Assembly: GCA_018380885.1 (NCBI GenBank)
Contig: JAGZSY010000024.1
Coordinates: forward strand, 1 to 64,000
Length of the DNA stretch: 64,000 nt
Reading direction: 5' to 3'
Source: Enterocloster asparagiformis
GTDB taxonomy: Bacteria; Bacillota; Clostridia; Lachnospirales; Lachnospiraceae
Shown here: positions 43,955 to 52,894 of the stretch, one piece after another
Numbering within the stretch: position 1 is the first letter of the stretch
Layout of the letters: each line of letters begins with the position of its first letter
Notes under the pieces: model-generated
Database searches by the model: none
Told to the model about the DNA's origin: nothing
What the model saw: the letters and a program-made list of their open reading frames with translations, nothing else
Program-made: the position numbers and the translations under genes

Positions 43955-44617
43955 CTATTTCAAGGCATTTTGGTAAAAGCCGTTGAAATCCGTAAAATCC
44001 TCCATGGTGTAATCCGCGATCTGCTCCAGCCGTTCCCGGTCCCTGTCAGCCGACGGGTCCCGGACCACCGCCACCCGGTAGCCCGCGCGCCTGGCTGTAT
44101 CCGCGGCGAACAGCGCGTCCTCAAATACCCAGATACTGCGCGGTTCCTCCGTTCCCAGGCTGCTTTTCGCCAGATGGTACACATCGGGGCTGGATTTGCC
44201 GGCCCCCGCCTGGGCGCAGGTAAAAATGTCCGTGAACATGGACAGAAGCCCCAGCCGCCTTAAGGCCCCAGCCACCAGACGGCGGTCGCTGGAGGTGGCG
44301 ACGGCCATGGGAATTTTGTGTTCCCGCAGCTGCCGCAAAAACGCCCCTGCTCCGGCCTTGGGCTGGGCCCGGCGGAAATAGAAGTCCTCGATAACGGCGC
44401 CGACGCCCCGTACGATCTCTTCCCGGCTTTGTGTCAACCCGTACCGGCCTATGAGATAGTCCGCGCCCTCGGCCATGGACATGGGATAGAGGATGGTGCC
44501 CAGCCCGGGCTCCGGGGCGATTCCCACCCCCTCCAGGTACATCCCGGCGGCGTTGTCCCAGACGGGCATGGTGTCCAGCAGCGTGCCGTCCGCGTCAAAG
44601 ATGGCCCCGGCGATCAT
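43955..44617 (-). CDS. HAD-superfamily phosphatase in the thiamine operon
   Basis: A 220-residue HAD hydrolase of the beta-phosphoglucomutase type. Motif I is FDADGTLLDT (Asp8 and Asp10), motif II VATSSDRR, and motif IV WVFEDALFAADTA. The start MIAGAIFDADG at 44617 overlaps thiE by four bases (ATGA); a longer frame to 44713 lies inside thiE and is rejected. Gene coupling points to a phosphatase for a thiamine intermediate, such as thiamine phosphate or HMP phosphate, rather than a sugar mutase. That role is inferred from context only. Confidence 0.8.
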   Translation of the reverse strand: MIAGAIFDADGTLLDTMPVWDNAAGMYLEGVGIAPEPGLGTILYPMSMAEGADYLIGRYGLTQSREEIVRGVGAVIEDFYFRRAQPKAGAGAFLRQLREHKIPMAVATSSDRRLVAGALRRLGLLSMFTDIFTCAQAGAGKSSPDVYHLAKSSLGTEEPRSIWVFEDALFAADTARRAGYRVAVVRDPSADRDRERLEQIADYTMEDFTDFNGFYQNALK

Positions 44618-45255
44618 GGCCGCACCATCCGCTCCACCGCCGCCCTCAGGTCCGCAGCGACGGCCCTGATGTCCTGTTGGGCGAAAATGGCGCTGACCAC
44701 AGCCACGCCGCATATTCCGCTGCCCGCCAGCTGCTCCACGTTGCCGCGGTTGATTCCTCCGATGGCGACCACCGGGATTTTAACCGCCCGGCAGATTTCC
44801 CGCAGGGTCTCGTAGGAGACATCGGTTGCATCCCGTTTGGTCCCGGTGTGAAACACCGCGCCCACTCCCAGGTAATCCGCGCCGCTGCGCTCCGCTAAGA
44901 GCGCCTGGTCCACCGTCTGGGCGGACACGCCGATGATCTTGTCCGGGCCCAGCCTGAAGCGCACATCACCTGCCGCCATGTCGCTCTGGCCCACGTGGAC
45001 GCCGTCCGCATCCACCGCAGCGGCGATATCCACGCTGTCGTTGATCACAAAGGGCGCGCCGTACCGGCGGCAGAGCGCCTTCAGCTCCCGGGCCTCCTCC
45101 AGGAAATGCTCCCGATCCAGCTCCTTCTCGCGCAGCTGGATCAGGGTGGCTCCCCCTGCCAGGGCCTCCTCCACCTGGTCGTACAGCGTCCTTCCGTTCA
45201 GCCAGCTGCGGTCCGTCACCGCGTACAGCAGCAGTTCCTTTTTATCGCAGTTCAT
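44614..45255 (-). CDS. thiE: Thiamine-phosphate synthase
   Basis: A 213-residue TIM-barrel enzyme that joins HMP-PP and thiazole phosphate into thiamine phosphate. Visible blocks are TLIQLREKELD, the VDADGVHVGQSD strand-loop, and the GADYLGVGAVFHTGTKRDA phosphate loop. The start at MNCDKKE (45255) lies within the end of thiM (14-base overlap), so the genes are coupled. Longer upstream extension lacks family sequence. Confidence 0.94.
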   Translation of the reverse strand: MNCDKKELLLYAVTDRSWLNGRTLYDQVEEALAGGATLIQLREKELDREHFLEEARELKALCRRYGAPFVINDSVDIAAAVDADGVHVGQSDMAAGDVRFRLGPDKIIGVSAQTVDQALLAERSGADYLGVGAVFHTGTKRDATDVSYETLREICRAVKIPVVAIGGINRGNVEQLAGSGICGVAVVSAIFAQQDIRAVAADLRAAVERMVRP

Positions 45256-46063
45256 ATTTGGCCCCCCTCTCCAAAGTCTCTCCGTCCATGTTATAGATGG
45301 CGTCGATGATGCGGCCGCGGTAGGCGGCGTTTCCATCCCCCGGCTCCATGCGCGAAAAGCCGATCTCCCCGGCCAGCCCCATCAGGCACACCGCCGCTGC
45401 CGCCGCCTCCAGCTCATTTCCGGGATTAGCCGTGACGTAAGCCGCCACCAGAGCGGACAGCTGGCAGCCTGTTCCGGTGATCTTTCCCATCTCCGGGCGG
45501 CCGTTGCGGATCACGTAGCAGCGCTTCCCATCCGCCACCAGATCGATGGCTCCGGTCACAGCGACGACCGCCCCGTTTCTGGCGGAGAGGTCCTTCACAA
45601 AGGCGGCGGCCGAATCCAAATTGTCCTCCGTCACTGCGTCCTCCACGCTGGCGTCCACCCCGCGGGTGTTGCCGCTGCCGGCGGCCAGGGTCTTAATCTC
45701 GGACATATTGCCGCGGATCACCGTAAATTTAATCTCATTCATCAGCCTCCTGGCCGTGTCGGTGCGCAGGGCGCTGGCCCCCGCTCCCACCGGGTCCAGG
45801 ACCACCGGATGGTTCAGGCGTCCGGCCGCCTTTCCCGCCTTCAGCATGGACGGGATGGTGCGGCGGTTTAAGGTGCCGATGTTGATGTTGAGCCCGCCGC
45901 AGATGGCGGTGATCTCCTCCACCTCGTCCTCGTCGTCGGCCATAATGGGACTTCCGCCGCAGGCCAGCAGCGCGTTTGCCACGTCGTTGACCGTGACATA
46001 GTTGGTGATATTGTGGATTAAGGGCACTGTTTGCCTTACATTTTCCAGACAGGTTTTAAACAT
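45242..46063 (-). CDS. thiM: Hydroxyethylthiazole kinase
   Basis: A 273-residue kinase that phosphorylates the thiazole moiety for thiamine salvage. The N-terminus PLIHNITNYVTVNDVANALL and the GGSPIMADDEDEVEE loop are diagnostic; TGTGCQLSAL near 215 is the anion hole. It is the first gene under the TPP riboswitch. The start follows GGAGGATAATC. With thiD and thiE, the operon salvages both halves of thiamine; no de novo thiC or thiG is in view. Confidence 0.95.
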   Translation of the reverse strand: MFKTCLENVRQTVPLIHNITNYVTVNDVANALLACGGSPIMADDEDEVEEITAICGGLNINIGTLNRRTIPSMLKAGKAAGRLNHPVVLDPVGAGASALRTDTARRLMNEIKFTVIRGNMSEIKTLAAGSGNTRGVDASVEDAVTEDNLDSAAAFVKDLSARNGAVVAVTGAIDLVADGKRCYVIRNGRPEMGKITGTGCQLSALVAAYVTANPGNELEAAAAAVCLMGLAGEIGFSRMEPGDGNAAYRGRIIDAIYNMDGETLERGAKYELR

Positions 46064-46184
46064 GATTATCCTCCTCGTTTTCCCAGGCCGTGTGTTAAGG
46101 CCTGTTGTTTTATGTAAACAATAGATCGGGACGCTTGCGGGATATGGGGGCATTTTTGATTAACATGACGCAGTTTTCTACAAT

Positions 46185-46227
46185 AAAAAACGCCGCGATG
46201 CAACCAATGAAAGGCAGCATCACAGCG
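46185..46227 (-). terminator. Terminator of the TPP riboswitch
   Basis: CGCTGTGATGC and GCATCGCGGCG pair along 11 bp (two G-T pairs), followed by TTTTTT on the minus strand. It would form when TPP is bound and stop the thi operon. Confidence 0.8.
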
Positions 46228-46248
46228 ATACTAGACAGATGTATATTG

Positions 46249-46333
46249 TCCCTTCGTTGGCATTATCCAAATCAGGTTAAGGGTCGAAGCAGTCCCAGCT
46301 TCCTCTCAGCCCACTACTGTGAGCTCCCCGCTT
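46249..46333 (-). ncRNA. TPP riboswitch aptamer (THI element)
   Basis: On the minus strand this has the classic THI-box features: GGGGAGCTC, the CTGAGAGG core, ACCCTTAACCTGAT, GGATAATGCC and the closing CGAAGGGA. The order and spacing fit the thiamine pyrophosphate aptamer. It controls thiM-thiE-HAD-thiD-cytX through the terminator at 46185-46227. Confidence 0.95.
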
Positions 46334-46399
46334 TTTTGTTTACGAAACCTATTATACACCGGTTTCCAGATAATTCAAGCACTTTTTATTCCGCGTCCC

Positions 46400-46424
46400 G
46401 GAGCCGGCCTCCGGCCGGAGCTCC
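46400..46424 (-). terminator. Possible terminator after dgoD
   Basis: GGAGC..CCGGCC and GGCCGG..CTCC form a GC-rich stem downstream of the dehydratase stop, but no T-run follows. The rest of 46334-46498 shows nothing else. Confidence 0.4.
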
Positions 46425-46498
46425 CCCCACGTTCCCCGGCGTTCGCGCCGCGCAAACACGTCATGCGCCCGCGCGGCAACGGCTTCTGCGCCTTCGCG

Positions 46499-47647
46499 TC
46501 ACCACTCCGCGATGGAGCCGTCCTTGTGACGCCACACCGGGTTCTTCCAGCTGTGGGGCGTGCGGTTCTCCTCCAGGACCAGCTCCCGGTTGACCTCCAC
46601 GCCGATTCCGGGCTTTACCGGCAGATTGACGTAGCCGTTCACAAAGGCGAAGTCCTCCTTGTTGACCACGTAGTCCAGAACGGACTTGCCCACATTGTAG
46701 TGGATGCCCATGCTCTGCTCCTGGATCACCGCATTGTAGCTGGTGGCGTCCACCTGCAGGCAGGCGGCCAGAGCGATCGGACCCAGGGGGCAATGGGGCG
46801 CCAGGGCCACGTCGTGGGCCTCCGCCATGGCGGCGATCTTTTTCACCTCGGTGAGCCCGCCCGCGTGGGATAAATCGGGCTGGATAATATCCACTCCGCC
46901 GCTGGCGAACAGGCGCTTGAAATCGTATTTGGTGAACAGCCGCTCGCCGGTGGCGATGGGGATGTTGCAACAGTCCGCGATCTCCTTAAACAGCTCCATG
47001 TGCTCGCACAGCACCGGCTCCTCCAGGAACATCGGGTCGAACTCCTCCAGCTTCTTGGCCAGGACCTTTGCCATGGGCTTGTGCACGCGGCCGTGAAAAT
47101 CCACGGCGATGCCGAAATACTTGCCGCAGGACTCCCGGATGGCGGCAACCCGCTCCAGCACCTGGTCCACCTTCTCATAGCTGTCGATGTACTGTAGTTC
47201 CTCGGTGGCGTTCATCTTCACGGCCGTAAACCCGGCGTCCTTGCGCTCCCTGGCCGCGGCGCCCACATCCGTGGGGCGGTCGCCGCCCACCCAGCTGTAC
47301 ACGCGCATGCGGTCCCGGCAGGCGCCGCCCATTAGCTCGTACACAGGAGCGCCGAAGTACTTGCCCTTGATATCCCACAGCGCCTGGTCGATTCCGGCGA
47401 TTGCGCTCATGAGCACGCCGCCGCCCCGGTAAAATCCGGCCCTGTACAGGGTGGTCCAAATGTCCTCGATGCGCCTGGGGTCCGCTCCCACCAGGTACTC
47501 GCGCATCTCCTCCACGCAGGTTTTCACCGTGGCCGCATGGCCCTCCAGCACCGCCTCTCCCCAGCCGCTCAGCCCGTCGTCCGTGCAAATTTCCACAAAT
47601 CCCCAGCGGGGGCGCACCAGATATGTGTTCACTTCTGTTATCTTCAT
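46499..47647 (-). CDS. dgoD: D-galactonate dehydratase (enolase superfamily)
   Basis: A 382-residue enzyme, the same length as E. coli DgoD, that dehydrates D-galactonate to 2-dehydro-3-deoxygalactonate. Metal ligands sit in the AVDFHGRV, LEEPV and ATGERLFT motifs. The N-terminal capping domain starts ITEVNTYLVRPRWGFVEI and the catalytic His region reads LAPHCPLGPIALAAC. It lies 26 bp after the aldolase gene and ends the operon. Close relatives acting on other acid sugars cannot be wholly excluded, but the neighbouring KDPGal-type aldolase and kinase support galactonate. Confidence 0.88.
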   Translation of the reverse strand: MKITEVNTYLVRPRWGFVEICTDDGLSGWGEAVLEGHAATVKTCVEEMREYLVGADPRRIEDIWTTLYRAGFYRGGGVLMSAIAGIDQALWDIKGKYFGAPVYELMGGACRDRMRVYSWVGGDRPTDVGAAARERKDAGFTAVKMNATEELQYIDSYEKVDQVLERVAAIRESCGKYFGIAVDFHGRVHKPMAKVLAKKLEEFDPMFLEEPVLCEHMELFKEIADCCNIPIATGERLFTKYDFKRLFASGGVDIIQPDLSHAGGLTEVKKIAAMAEAHDVALAPHCPLGPIALAACLQVDATSYNAVIQEQSMGIHYNVGKSVLDYVVNKEDFAFVNGYVNLPVKPGIGVEVNRELVLEENRTPHSWKNPVWRHKDGSIAEW

Positions 47648-47673
47648 CGGTTATCCGTCTCCTTTTAGCGATT

Positions 47674-48321
47674 TTAACCCTTATAAGCCGCCATGCCCGC
47701 CTCGGCCCGCTTCACCAGCTCCGCCACATAGTCCGCGCATGCCTTCCAGTCCCTGGCCCGCGCCGCCTCTTTGGGCATGATATTGCTGCCCAGACCCGCG
47801 CCCAGGTAGCCGCGGCGGAAAAACTCCTCAATGTTGTCCGCGCTCACGCCGCCGATGGCAACGTAGTCCGTGTCGTCAAAGGGGCCCTTCAGGCTTTTGA
47901 TGTAGGTCATGGGCATATCCCCGGCCGGGAACAGCTTCATGGTGTGGTATCCGTGGTTTACGCACATGGCCACGTCCGAGGGAGTCAGCGCCCCGGGCAG
48001 AAACGGAATCTTGCGCTCCTGGCACCACTCCAGCATCTCCGCCTGGGTGGAGGGGGTCAGCAGGAAGCCGGCGCCCGCCTCCAGCGCCCGCTCTGCCCGC
48101 TCCGGGGTGATGGCCGTGCCCGCGCCGATCATCACATCTTCCCCAAATTCCTTCCGCAGCATGGCGATCTGCTCATACCCGTGTCTGGAGTTCAGCGCCA
48201 CCTCGAAAATTTTCACCCCACCGGCCACAACCGCCCCGGCATAGTCCAGCGTGTCCTCAAGGGGCACGTTCCGCATGATCGCCAGCACCGGGCGCTCCAC
48301 AAATACTTCCCGCATATCCAT
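47674..48321 (-). CDS. dgoA: 2-dehydro-3-deoxy-6-phosphogalactonate (KDPG/KDPGal) aldolase
   Basis: A 215-residue class I aldolase that splits KDPGal (or KDPG) into pyruvate and glyceraldehyde 3-phosphate. The Schiff-base Lys is in HTMKLFPAGD (about 130), and the phosphate region reads AIGGVSADNIEEFF. Glu in KIFEVALNSRHG is the general base. The start MDMREVF at 48321 follows AGAGGAAA; a longer frame to 48420 is rejected. Placed between the PfkB kinase and DgoD, which is the pathway order reversed. Confidence 0.88.
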   Translation of the reverse strand: MDMREVFVERPVLAIMRNVPLEDTLDYAGAVVAGGVKIFEVALNSRHGYEQIAMLRKEFGEDVMIGAGTAITPERAERALEAGAGFLLTPSTQAEMLEWCQERKIPFLPGALTPSDVAMCVNHGYHTMKLFPAGDMPMTYIKSLKGPFDDTDYVAIGGVSADNIEEFFRRGYLGAGLGSNIMPKEAARARDWKACADYVAELVKRAEAGMAAYKG

Positions 48322-48440
48322 AGTTTCCTCTTCTCCTTTCATTGTAAACGGCTGCTGCCGCCAATCCCATTTATAACAGCTTGCGCGCGCGTTTGAAACG
48401 CCATTTCCACTGTCCGGCAAAACCGGGCTTTCAGACCGGG

Positions 48441-49388
48441 TTAACGGTAAACCTGCCGGCGGTTCTCGAGAATCCGTTCCAGCTTTTTGCGGTCCGGATA
48501 GCCTTCCGTATCCCCGTCCGTCTCCGTGGCCATGGCCCCGGCCACAGCGCCCATGCGGCCGCAGGTCTGCAAGTCGCGGCCCTCCAGCACGCCGGCCAGA
48601 AACGCGGCGTTAAAGGCATCCCCCGCGCCGATGGGGTCCACCGGCCGGCAGGGATAGGGTTCCAGATACAAAATCTGACTCCCGTCCGACGCCCAGGCGC
48701 CGTTTCCTCCGTCCTTCAAAACCGCCAGCTGGGCCGCCCCGTCCGCATAAACGGCCGCAAAGAGCTCCTCCGGGGTCTCCCCGCCATAGAGGACCCTGGC
48801 CTCGTCCAGGCCCATGAGCAGAATCTGGCTCTCGCGGCATAAATTCCGCAGCATAGGCGCGTAATCCCTGTCGCCCCAGAGCTTGCGGCGGATATTGGGG
48901 TCGAAGCTGATCCTCACACCGTGGCGCTTTGCCAGCTCCACCGCGCGCTCCACGGTCCGACGGCAGCTGTCCGAGAGCACAGGCGTGATCCCCGTGATGT
49001 GCAGAATCTGGGCCTCCTCAAACAACTTCTCATCCAAGTCCTCCGGCTCCATGGCGCTGGCAGCCGAATGCTTCCGGTAATAGTAAACCGCGGTCTCGCC
49101 CCGGCTGGTCTCCTTGAACATGATCCCCGTGGGGTTGGCCCCGTCAAAACACACGGCCCTGGTATCCACGCCCTCGGAGCGGATCATGTTCTGCACATAG
49201 TGGCCGAACTCGTCCTCCCCCAGCCGGCTGACCCACAGCACCTCGTGGCCCAGCTTTGCCAGGCCCACCGCCAGGTTGCTCTCCGCCCCCGCAATCCGCG
49301 GATGAAAGCTGCTCACATAGCGCAGCGGCGCAGCCGAATCCGGCGAAAAGCACACCATCGTCTCACCAAGTGTTATCACCTCTGCCAT
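48441..49388 (-). CDS. PfkB-family 2-keto-3-deoxy sugar-acid kinase
   Basis: A 315-residue ribokinase-fold kinase. The N-terminus ITLGETMVCFSP, the IAGAESNLAVGLAKLG block and the C-terminal DPIGAGDAFNAAFLAG motif are typical of KDG kinases. In this operon it should phosphorylate 2-dehydro-3-deoxygalactonate for the DgoA aldolase. E. coli uses an unrelated DgoK, so this is a non-homologous replacement at the same step. The start at 49388 follows GAGGGG. The first gene of the galactonate unit. Confidence 0.86.
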   Translation of the reverse strand: MAEVITLGETMVCFSPDSAAPLRYVSSFHPRIAGAESNLAVGLAKLGHEVLWVSRLGEDEFGHYVQNMIRSEGVDTRAVCFDGANPTGIMFKETSRGETAVYYYRKHSAASAMEPEDLDEKLFEEAQILHITGITPVLSDSCRRTVERAVELAKRHGVRISFDPNIRRKLWGDRDYAPMLRNLCRESQILLMGLDEARVLYGGETPEELFAAVYADGAAQLAVLKDGGNGAWASDGSQILYLEPYPCRPVDPIGAGDAFNAAFLAGVLEGRDLQTCGRMGAVAGAMATETDGDTEGYPDRKKLERILENRRQVYR

Positions 49389-49486
49389 TCCCTTATCCCC
49401 TCTCTTTCTTCTGTCATCCAAATATACCTGAAACAGCGGATTTCCCGCCATCTCTGCCTTTGCTTATCAGGCTTTCCTTCGCCCAA

Positions 49487-50413
49487 TCACGCCCCACCGC
49501 GGATCGACGATAAATCGGCTTCTTTGCGGCGGGCCTCCCCTGTCTCCACCCGCGAATACAGGAACACGCCACCTACCGTCACCAGGCCGCCTGCCACCTG
49601 GAGCGCAGCCGGGATTTCCCCGAACAGCAGCGCGGCGAACAGAGCCGCAGCCACCGGCTCGCACAGCTTGGACGCGGAGACAAAGGAGGGCGAGAAGTAT
49701 TTCAGACACCAGCTGAAAATGCTGTGTCCCAGCAGCGTGGAGAACACGGCCAGCAGCAGGCCCACCACCACGGCGCTCATCCCGTGCCCGGTCAGGCTCT
49801 GCCCTGTAAACAGCGCCGCCGCGCACAGGGATGCTGCGCAAAAGCCGTAGACGATGAAGGTGTAAACCGTGGTGGACATTCCCCGCCGGACCTGCCGCCC
49901 GATCAAGGTATACACCGCGGAAAACATGGCCGCCGCCAGGGCCAGGGCGTCGCCCCACAGGTGGTTTCCCCCGGCGGAGTAATCCGACAGGGCGATCAGC
50001 AGGCTGCCCGCCACGGTGAGCGCGATGCTGGCCGCCGCCATTTTTGAGATCCGTCCGCCCAGCACCACCAGAAATCCTATGGCCACCCAGATCACCTCGG
50101 TGCACACAATGGCCGTGGAGCTGGCCACCGACGTCTGGCTCAGCGACTCAAACCAGGCCGTGAAATGCAGGGCCAGGAAAATACCGCTGACCGCGCAGAG
50201 CGCCACGGTGCGCCGGTCCGCGGCCGCCAGCTCCCTGCGGAAATTCCGGCTTCCCAACACCACCGGGGCCATCAGCGCCACGGTCCACAACAGCCGGTAG
50301 GCGGCCGTCACCACCGAAGGCGCCTGGGAATATTTTACAAATATCGCGGAGAGGGAGACGCCCAGAATCCCCACCACAATCATACTCATCGGATGTTTCT
50401 CAAACCACTTCAT
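49487..50413 (-). CDS. EamA/DMT-superfamily transporter
   Basis: A 308-residue membrane protein with ten helices in two EamA repeats (about 10-145 and 160-290). The first repeat starts MSMIVVGILGVSLSAIFVKY and the second contains ALAAAMFSAVYTLIGRQVR. Members export or import small metabolites. It lies 12 bp after the response regulator, so the two-component genes may control it. The basic C-terminus stays inside. Substrate unknown. Confidence 0.85.
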   Translation of the reverse strand: MKWFEKHPMSMIVVGILGVSLSAIFVKYSQAPSVVTAAYRLLWTVALMAPVVLGSRNFRRELAAADRRTVALCAVSGIFLALHFTAWFESLSQTSVASSTAIVCTEVIWVAIGFLVVLGGRISKMAAASIALTVAGSLLIALSDYSAGGNHLWGDALALAAAMFSAVYTLIGRQVRRGMSTTVYTFIVYGFCAASLCAAALFTGQSLTGHGMSAVVVGLLLAVFSTLLGHSIFSWCLKYFSPSFVSASKLCEPVAAALFAALLFGEIPAALQVAGGLVTVGGVFLYSRVETGEARRKEADLSSIRGGA

Positions 50414-50424
50414 GTCAATTTCCT

Positions 50425-51057
50425 CTAATCCAAATTGTTTTTTACCGCAAATACGGCCAGCTGGGTCCTGTCCTTTAGCTCCAGCTTTTCCAAAATCCGC
50501 GACAGGTTGTTGCGCACCGTGCCCTCCGCCAGATACAGGGTCCGGGCGATCTCCCGGTTGTCCATGCCCTGGGCCACCAGGCGCATGATGTCCCGCTCCC
50601 GCTCCGTCAGGCTGAAAGCGCCGGGCCGCGGCTCCGGCCGGGCCGGGGTAAACTCCTGCATGGAGCGGAACACGCTGTCCCCGAACACCCGGACTCCGGC
50701 GCAGACGGCTTTCACCGACCGGATCACCGCGTCGTCGTCCATTTCCTTTAAAATGTACCCGTCCGCGCCGCTACCCAGAGCAGCCTCCACGGTCTCCCGG
50801 TCGTCAAAGGTGGTCAGGACCAAAATCTTGATTCCGGGCAATTCCTCCTTGATGCGCCGGATTCCGTATGCCCCGTCGTACTCCGGCATGCGCATATCCA
50901 TGAGCACCACGTCCGGCCGGGCCTCCTCACACAGCAAAAAGGCCTGAAGGCCGTCGCCGGCCAGGCCCGTTACCTCTATATCCTCATCCTGCTCCAGAAT
51001 GGCTTTCAACCCCTGGCGCAGAATCTGGATATCGTCCGCAATCACAACTTTTATCAT
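50425..51057 (-). CDS. NarL/FixJ-family response regulator
   Basis: A 210-residue regulator. The receiver domain (1-120) has the acidic pair after VVIADD, the phosphorylated Asp in VVLMDMRMP (about 54) and Thr/Lys in later strands (LVLTTFDD, GYILKEM). The LuxR-type HTH (about 145-208) reads LTEREREDIMRLVAQG-like with NREIARTLYLAEGTVRNN. The start overlaps the histidine kinase stop by four bases, showing a matched pair. Confidence 0.93.
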   Translation of the reverse strand: MIKVVIADDIQILRQGLKAILEQDEDIEVTGLAGDGLQAFLLCEEARPDVVLMDMRMPEYDGAYGIRRIKEELPGIKILVLTTFDDRETVEAALGSGADGYILKEMDDDAVIRSVKAVCAGVRVFGDSVFRSMQEFTPARPEPRPGAFSLTERERDIMRLVAQGMDNREIARTLYLAEGTVRNNLSRILEKLELKDRTQLAVFAVKNNLD

Positions 51058-52715
51058 CCTGTTTTTCCCTCCGGTTCCACGGGCAGATGTATGGTAATCC
51101 TGAACCCGTCGCCCTCCTCCGAGGCCACCCGCACCTGTCCCCCGGCCTCCTCCACCCTGCGGTAGATGCCCTCCAGGCCGTTGCCCCTGCGGATTTGCCC
51201 GCAGCCGCGGCCGTTGTCAAAGATGTAGAAGGCCAGGCTGTCGCCGGAAAACTTGAGAATCGCGTCCATATGGGTGGCTTGCGCGTATTTCATACAGTTG
51301 GTCAGCGCTTCCTTGAAGCATTGCAGGATCACCGGCGACAGCCGGCTGTAGCGCGGGCTGTCCGTGCCCTGGACCGTCACCTCCACCTGGAACTCCCGGA
51401 TGCTCCCGGCCAGCTGCCTGACTCCCTGGGATACCAGCCCGCCCTGGGCCATTGCCCGCAGGTTGTTGATGGAACAGCGCAGTTCCCGGATTCCTCCGGC
51501 AGCCAGCTCCTCCGCCTGAAGCAGATAGGCGTCCGTCTCCGCTTCCGTCTTGTCCTTCCGGCCTATGCGAGCCAGCTTGAGCAGGGAATTGATCATGGTC
51601 AACGTGTGTCCCGTGGTGTCGTGAACCTCCTGGGCGATCCGGTTGCGCTCCTGTTCCACTGCCAGGCGTCCGCCCTGCACCGCCAGCTCCCGTTCCCGGT
51701 CCAGCAGCTCATAGTAACGGCTCACATCCGAGACCAGCACCGTGCCCGCCTGGAAATGTCCGTTCCGGTCCAGGCTGCTCCGCCGGCGTATCTCCAGCCG
51801 CCTGTCCCCGCACCGGACCAGAAGGCGCTGCCTCGCTGCCTGCGATTCGTCCCCATCCTCCTGCGGGCCCTCCGGCGGTTCCTCCAGACGATCCATTTCC
51901 GCCACCGCCGCCTCAAACCGCCCCATACCATCCCCGCTTTTGACGCCGAACCACGCCTGCGCCGCCGTGTTGGCCCAGGTGACGCGGCCCCGCTCATTGT
52001 AGACCAGCACCGCCTCGGGCAGCTCCTCCAAAATCTGCCCAAAGGCCAGGGAGTTTACATCCAGGAAATCGTACCGGTACACGGCCAGCAGCATGATCAG
52101 GCTGGACACGGAAAACGCAGGCGGCGTCAGGTCGAAGCCGGTCTGCACCGCCCCTGATATGTGCAGCAGGTTGAACAGCAGCGGCACGGCGGCGGACACC
52201 AGAATCATGGCAATGTGCAGGGCACGCACCTTGTATTTGCGGAAATTTCCCGCCACCGCGGCCATTCCGGCCACAACGCAGGCGTAGGTAAAGACCACAT
52301 GCAGCAAAAACGCCGGGCCGTAGACCACATTTCCCACCTCAAACTCCGTGTAGAACAGGTGATGGACCTCGTTGGTCAATAGCACCGCGAAGTTGACCGC
52401 GGGCAGGGCCCAGAGCAGGACCATTCCCCAGAGGGGCAGGCGCTTGCCTGCGTACCAAAGCGCGAACACCAGCCACGCCGGGCCGATAAAGCAGATTCCC
52501 ACGTAGGAAATCGCGTAGGCCGTGTACAGCCCCTCCCGCGATTGCACGAACCCCAAAAACAGCTGCGGCACGCACCAGACCACAATCAACAGCTGGCAGG
52601 CGATGAACGCGCAGACCGTCCTGTTCCGGTCCGCCTTCAGCAGCAGCCAGACCGCCGAGTACAGTGACATGGCGATGGCCGCCAGGTAAGTAATATTGAG
52701 CAGAATATCAAACAT
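51054..52715 (-). CDS. Sensor histidine kinase with seven-helix N-terminus
   Basis: A 553-residue kinase. Residues 1-225 form about seven membrane helices of the histidine-kinase 7TM type. A PAS-like region (about 230-345, AVLVYNERGRVTWANTAAQ) follows. The HisKA_3 helix pair has the phospho-His in RIAQEVHDTTGHTLTMINSL (about 365). The HATPase domain has the DNGRGCG motif and GNGLEGIYRRV. The start MFDILLN at 52715 follows GGAGA; the longer frame to 52862 lacks a ribosome site. Signal unknown, likely sensed in or at the membrane. Confidence 0.9.
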   Translation of the reverse strand: MFDILLNITYLAAIAMSLYSAVWLLLKADRNRTVCAFIACQLLIVVWCVPQLFLGFVQSREGLYTAYAISYVGICFIGPAWLVFALWYAGKRLPLWGMVLLWALPAVNFAVLLTNEVHHLFYTEFEVGNVVYGPAFLLHVVFTYACVVAGMAAVAGNFRKYKVRALHIAMILVSAAVPLLFNLLHISGAVQTGFDLTPPAFSVSSLIMLLAVYRYDFLDVNSLAFGQILEELPEAVLVYNERGRVTWANTAAQAWFGVKSGDGMGRFEAAVAEMDRLEEPPEGPQEDGDESQAARQRLLVRCGDRRLEIRRRSSLDRNGHFQAGTVLVSDVSRYYELLDRERELAVQGGRLAVEQERNRIAQEVHDTTGHTLTMINSLLKLARIGRKDKTEAETDAYLLQAEELAAGGIRELRCSINNLRAMAQGGLVSQGVRQLAGSIREFQVEVTVQGTDSPRYSRLSPVILQCFKEALTNCMKYAQATHMDAILKFSGDSLAFYIFDNGRGCGQIRRGNGLEGIYRRVEEAGGQVRVASEEGDGFRITIHLPVEPEGKTG

Positions 52716-52894
52716 ATTTGTTCTCCACAGTGGCGCCAGAGGACTGCGCCGCATTGCATTTAGCACCGGGCAGGCCAAGGCCCGCCGCCCTTCAGGAGCA
52801 TGGCAGCGCGCGGCCGTAAGGCCCGTACCCTGATTATACGCCATGTCCGCAGTCCCTGTCAAAGTAAATACTGATTATGCTTTATAACAACCTG

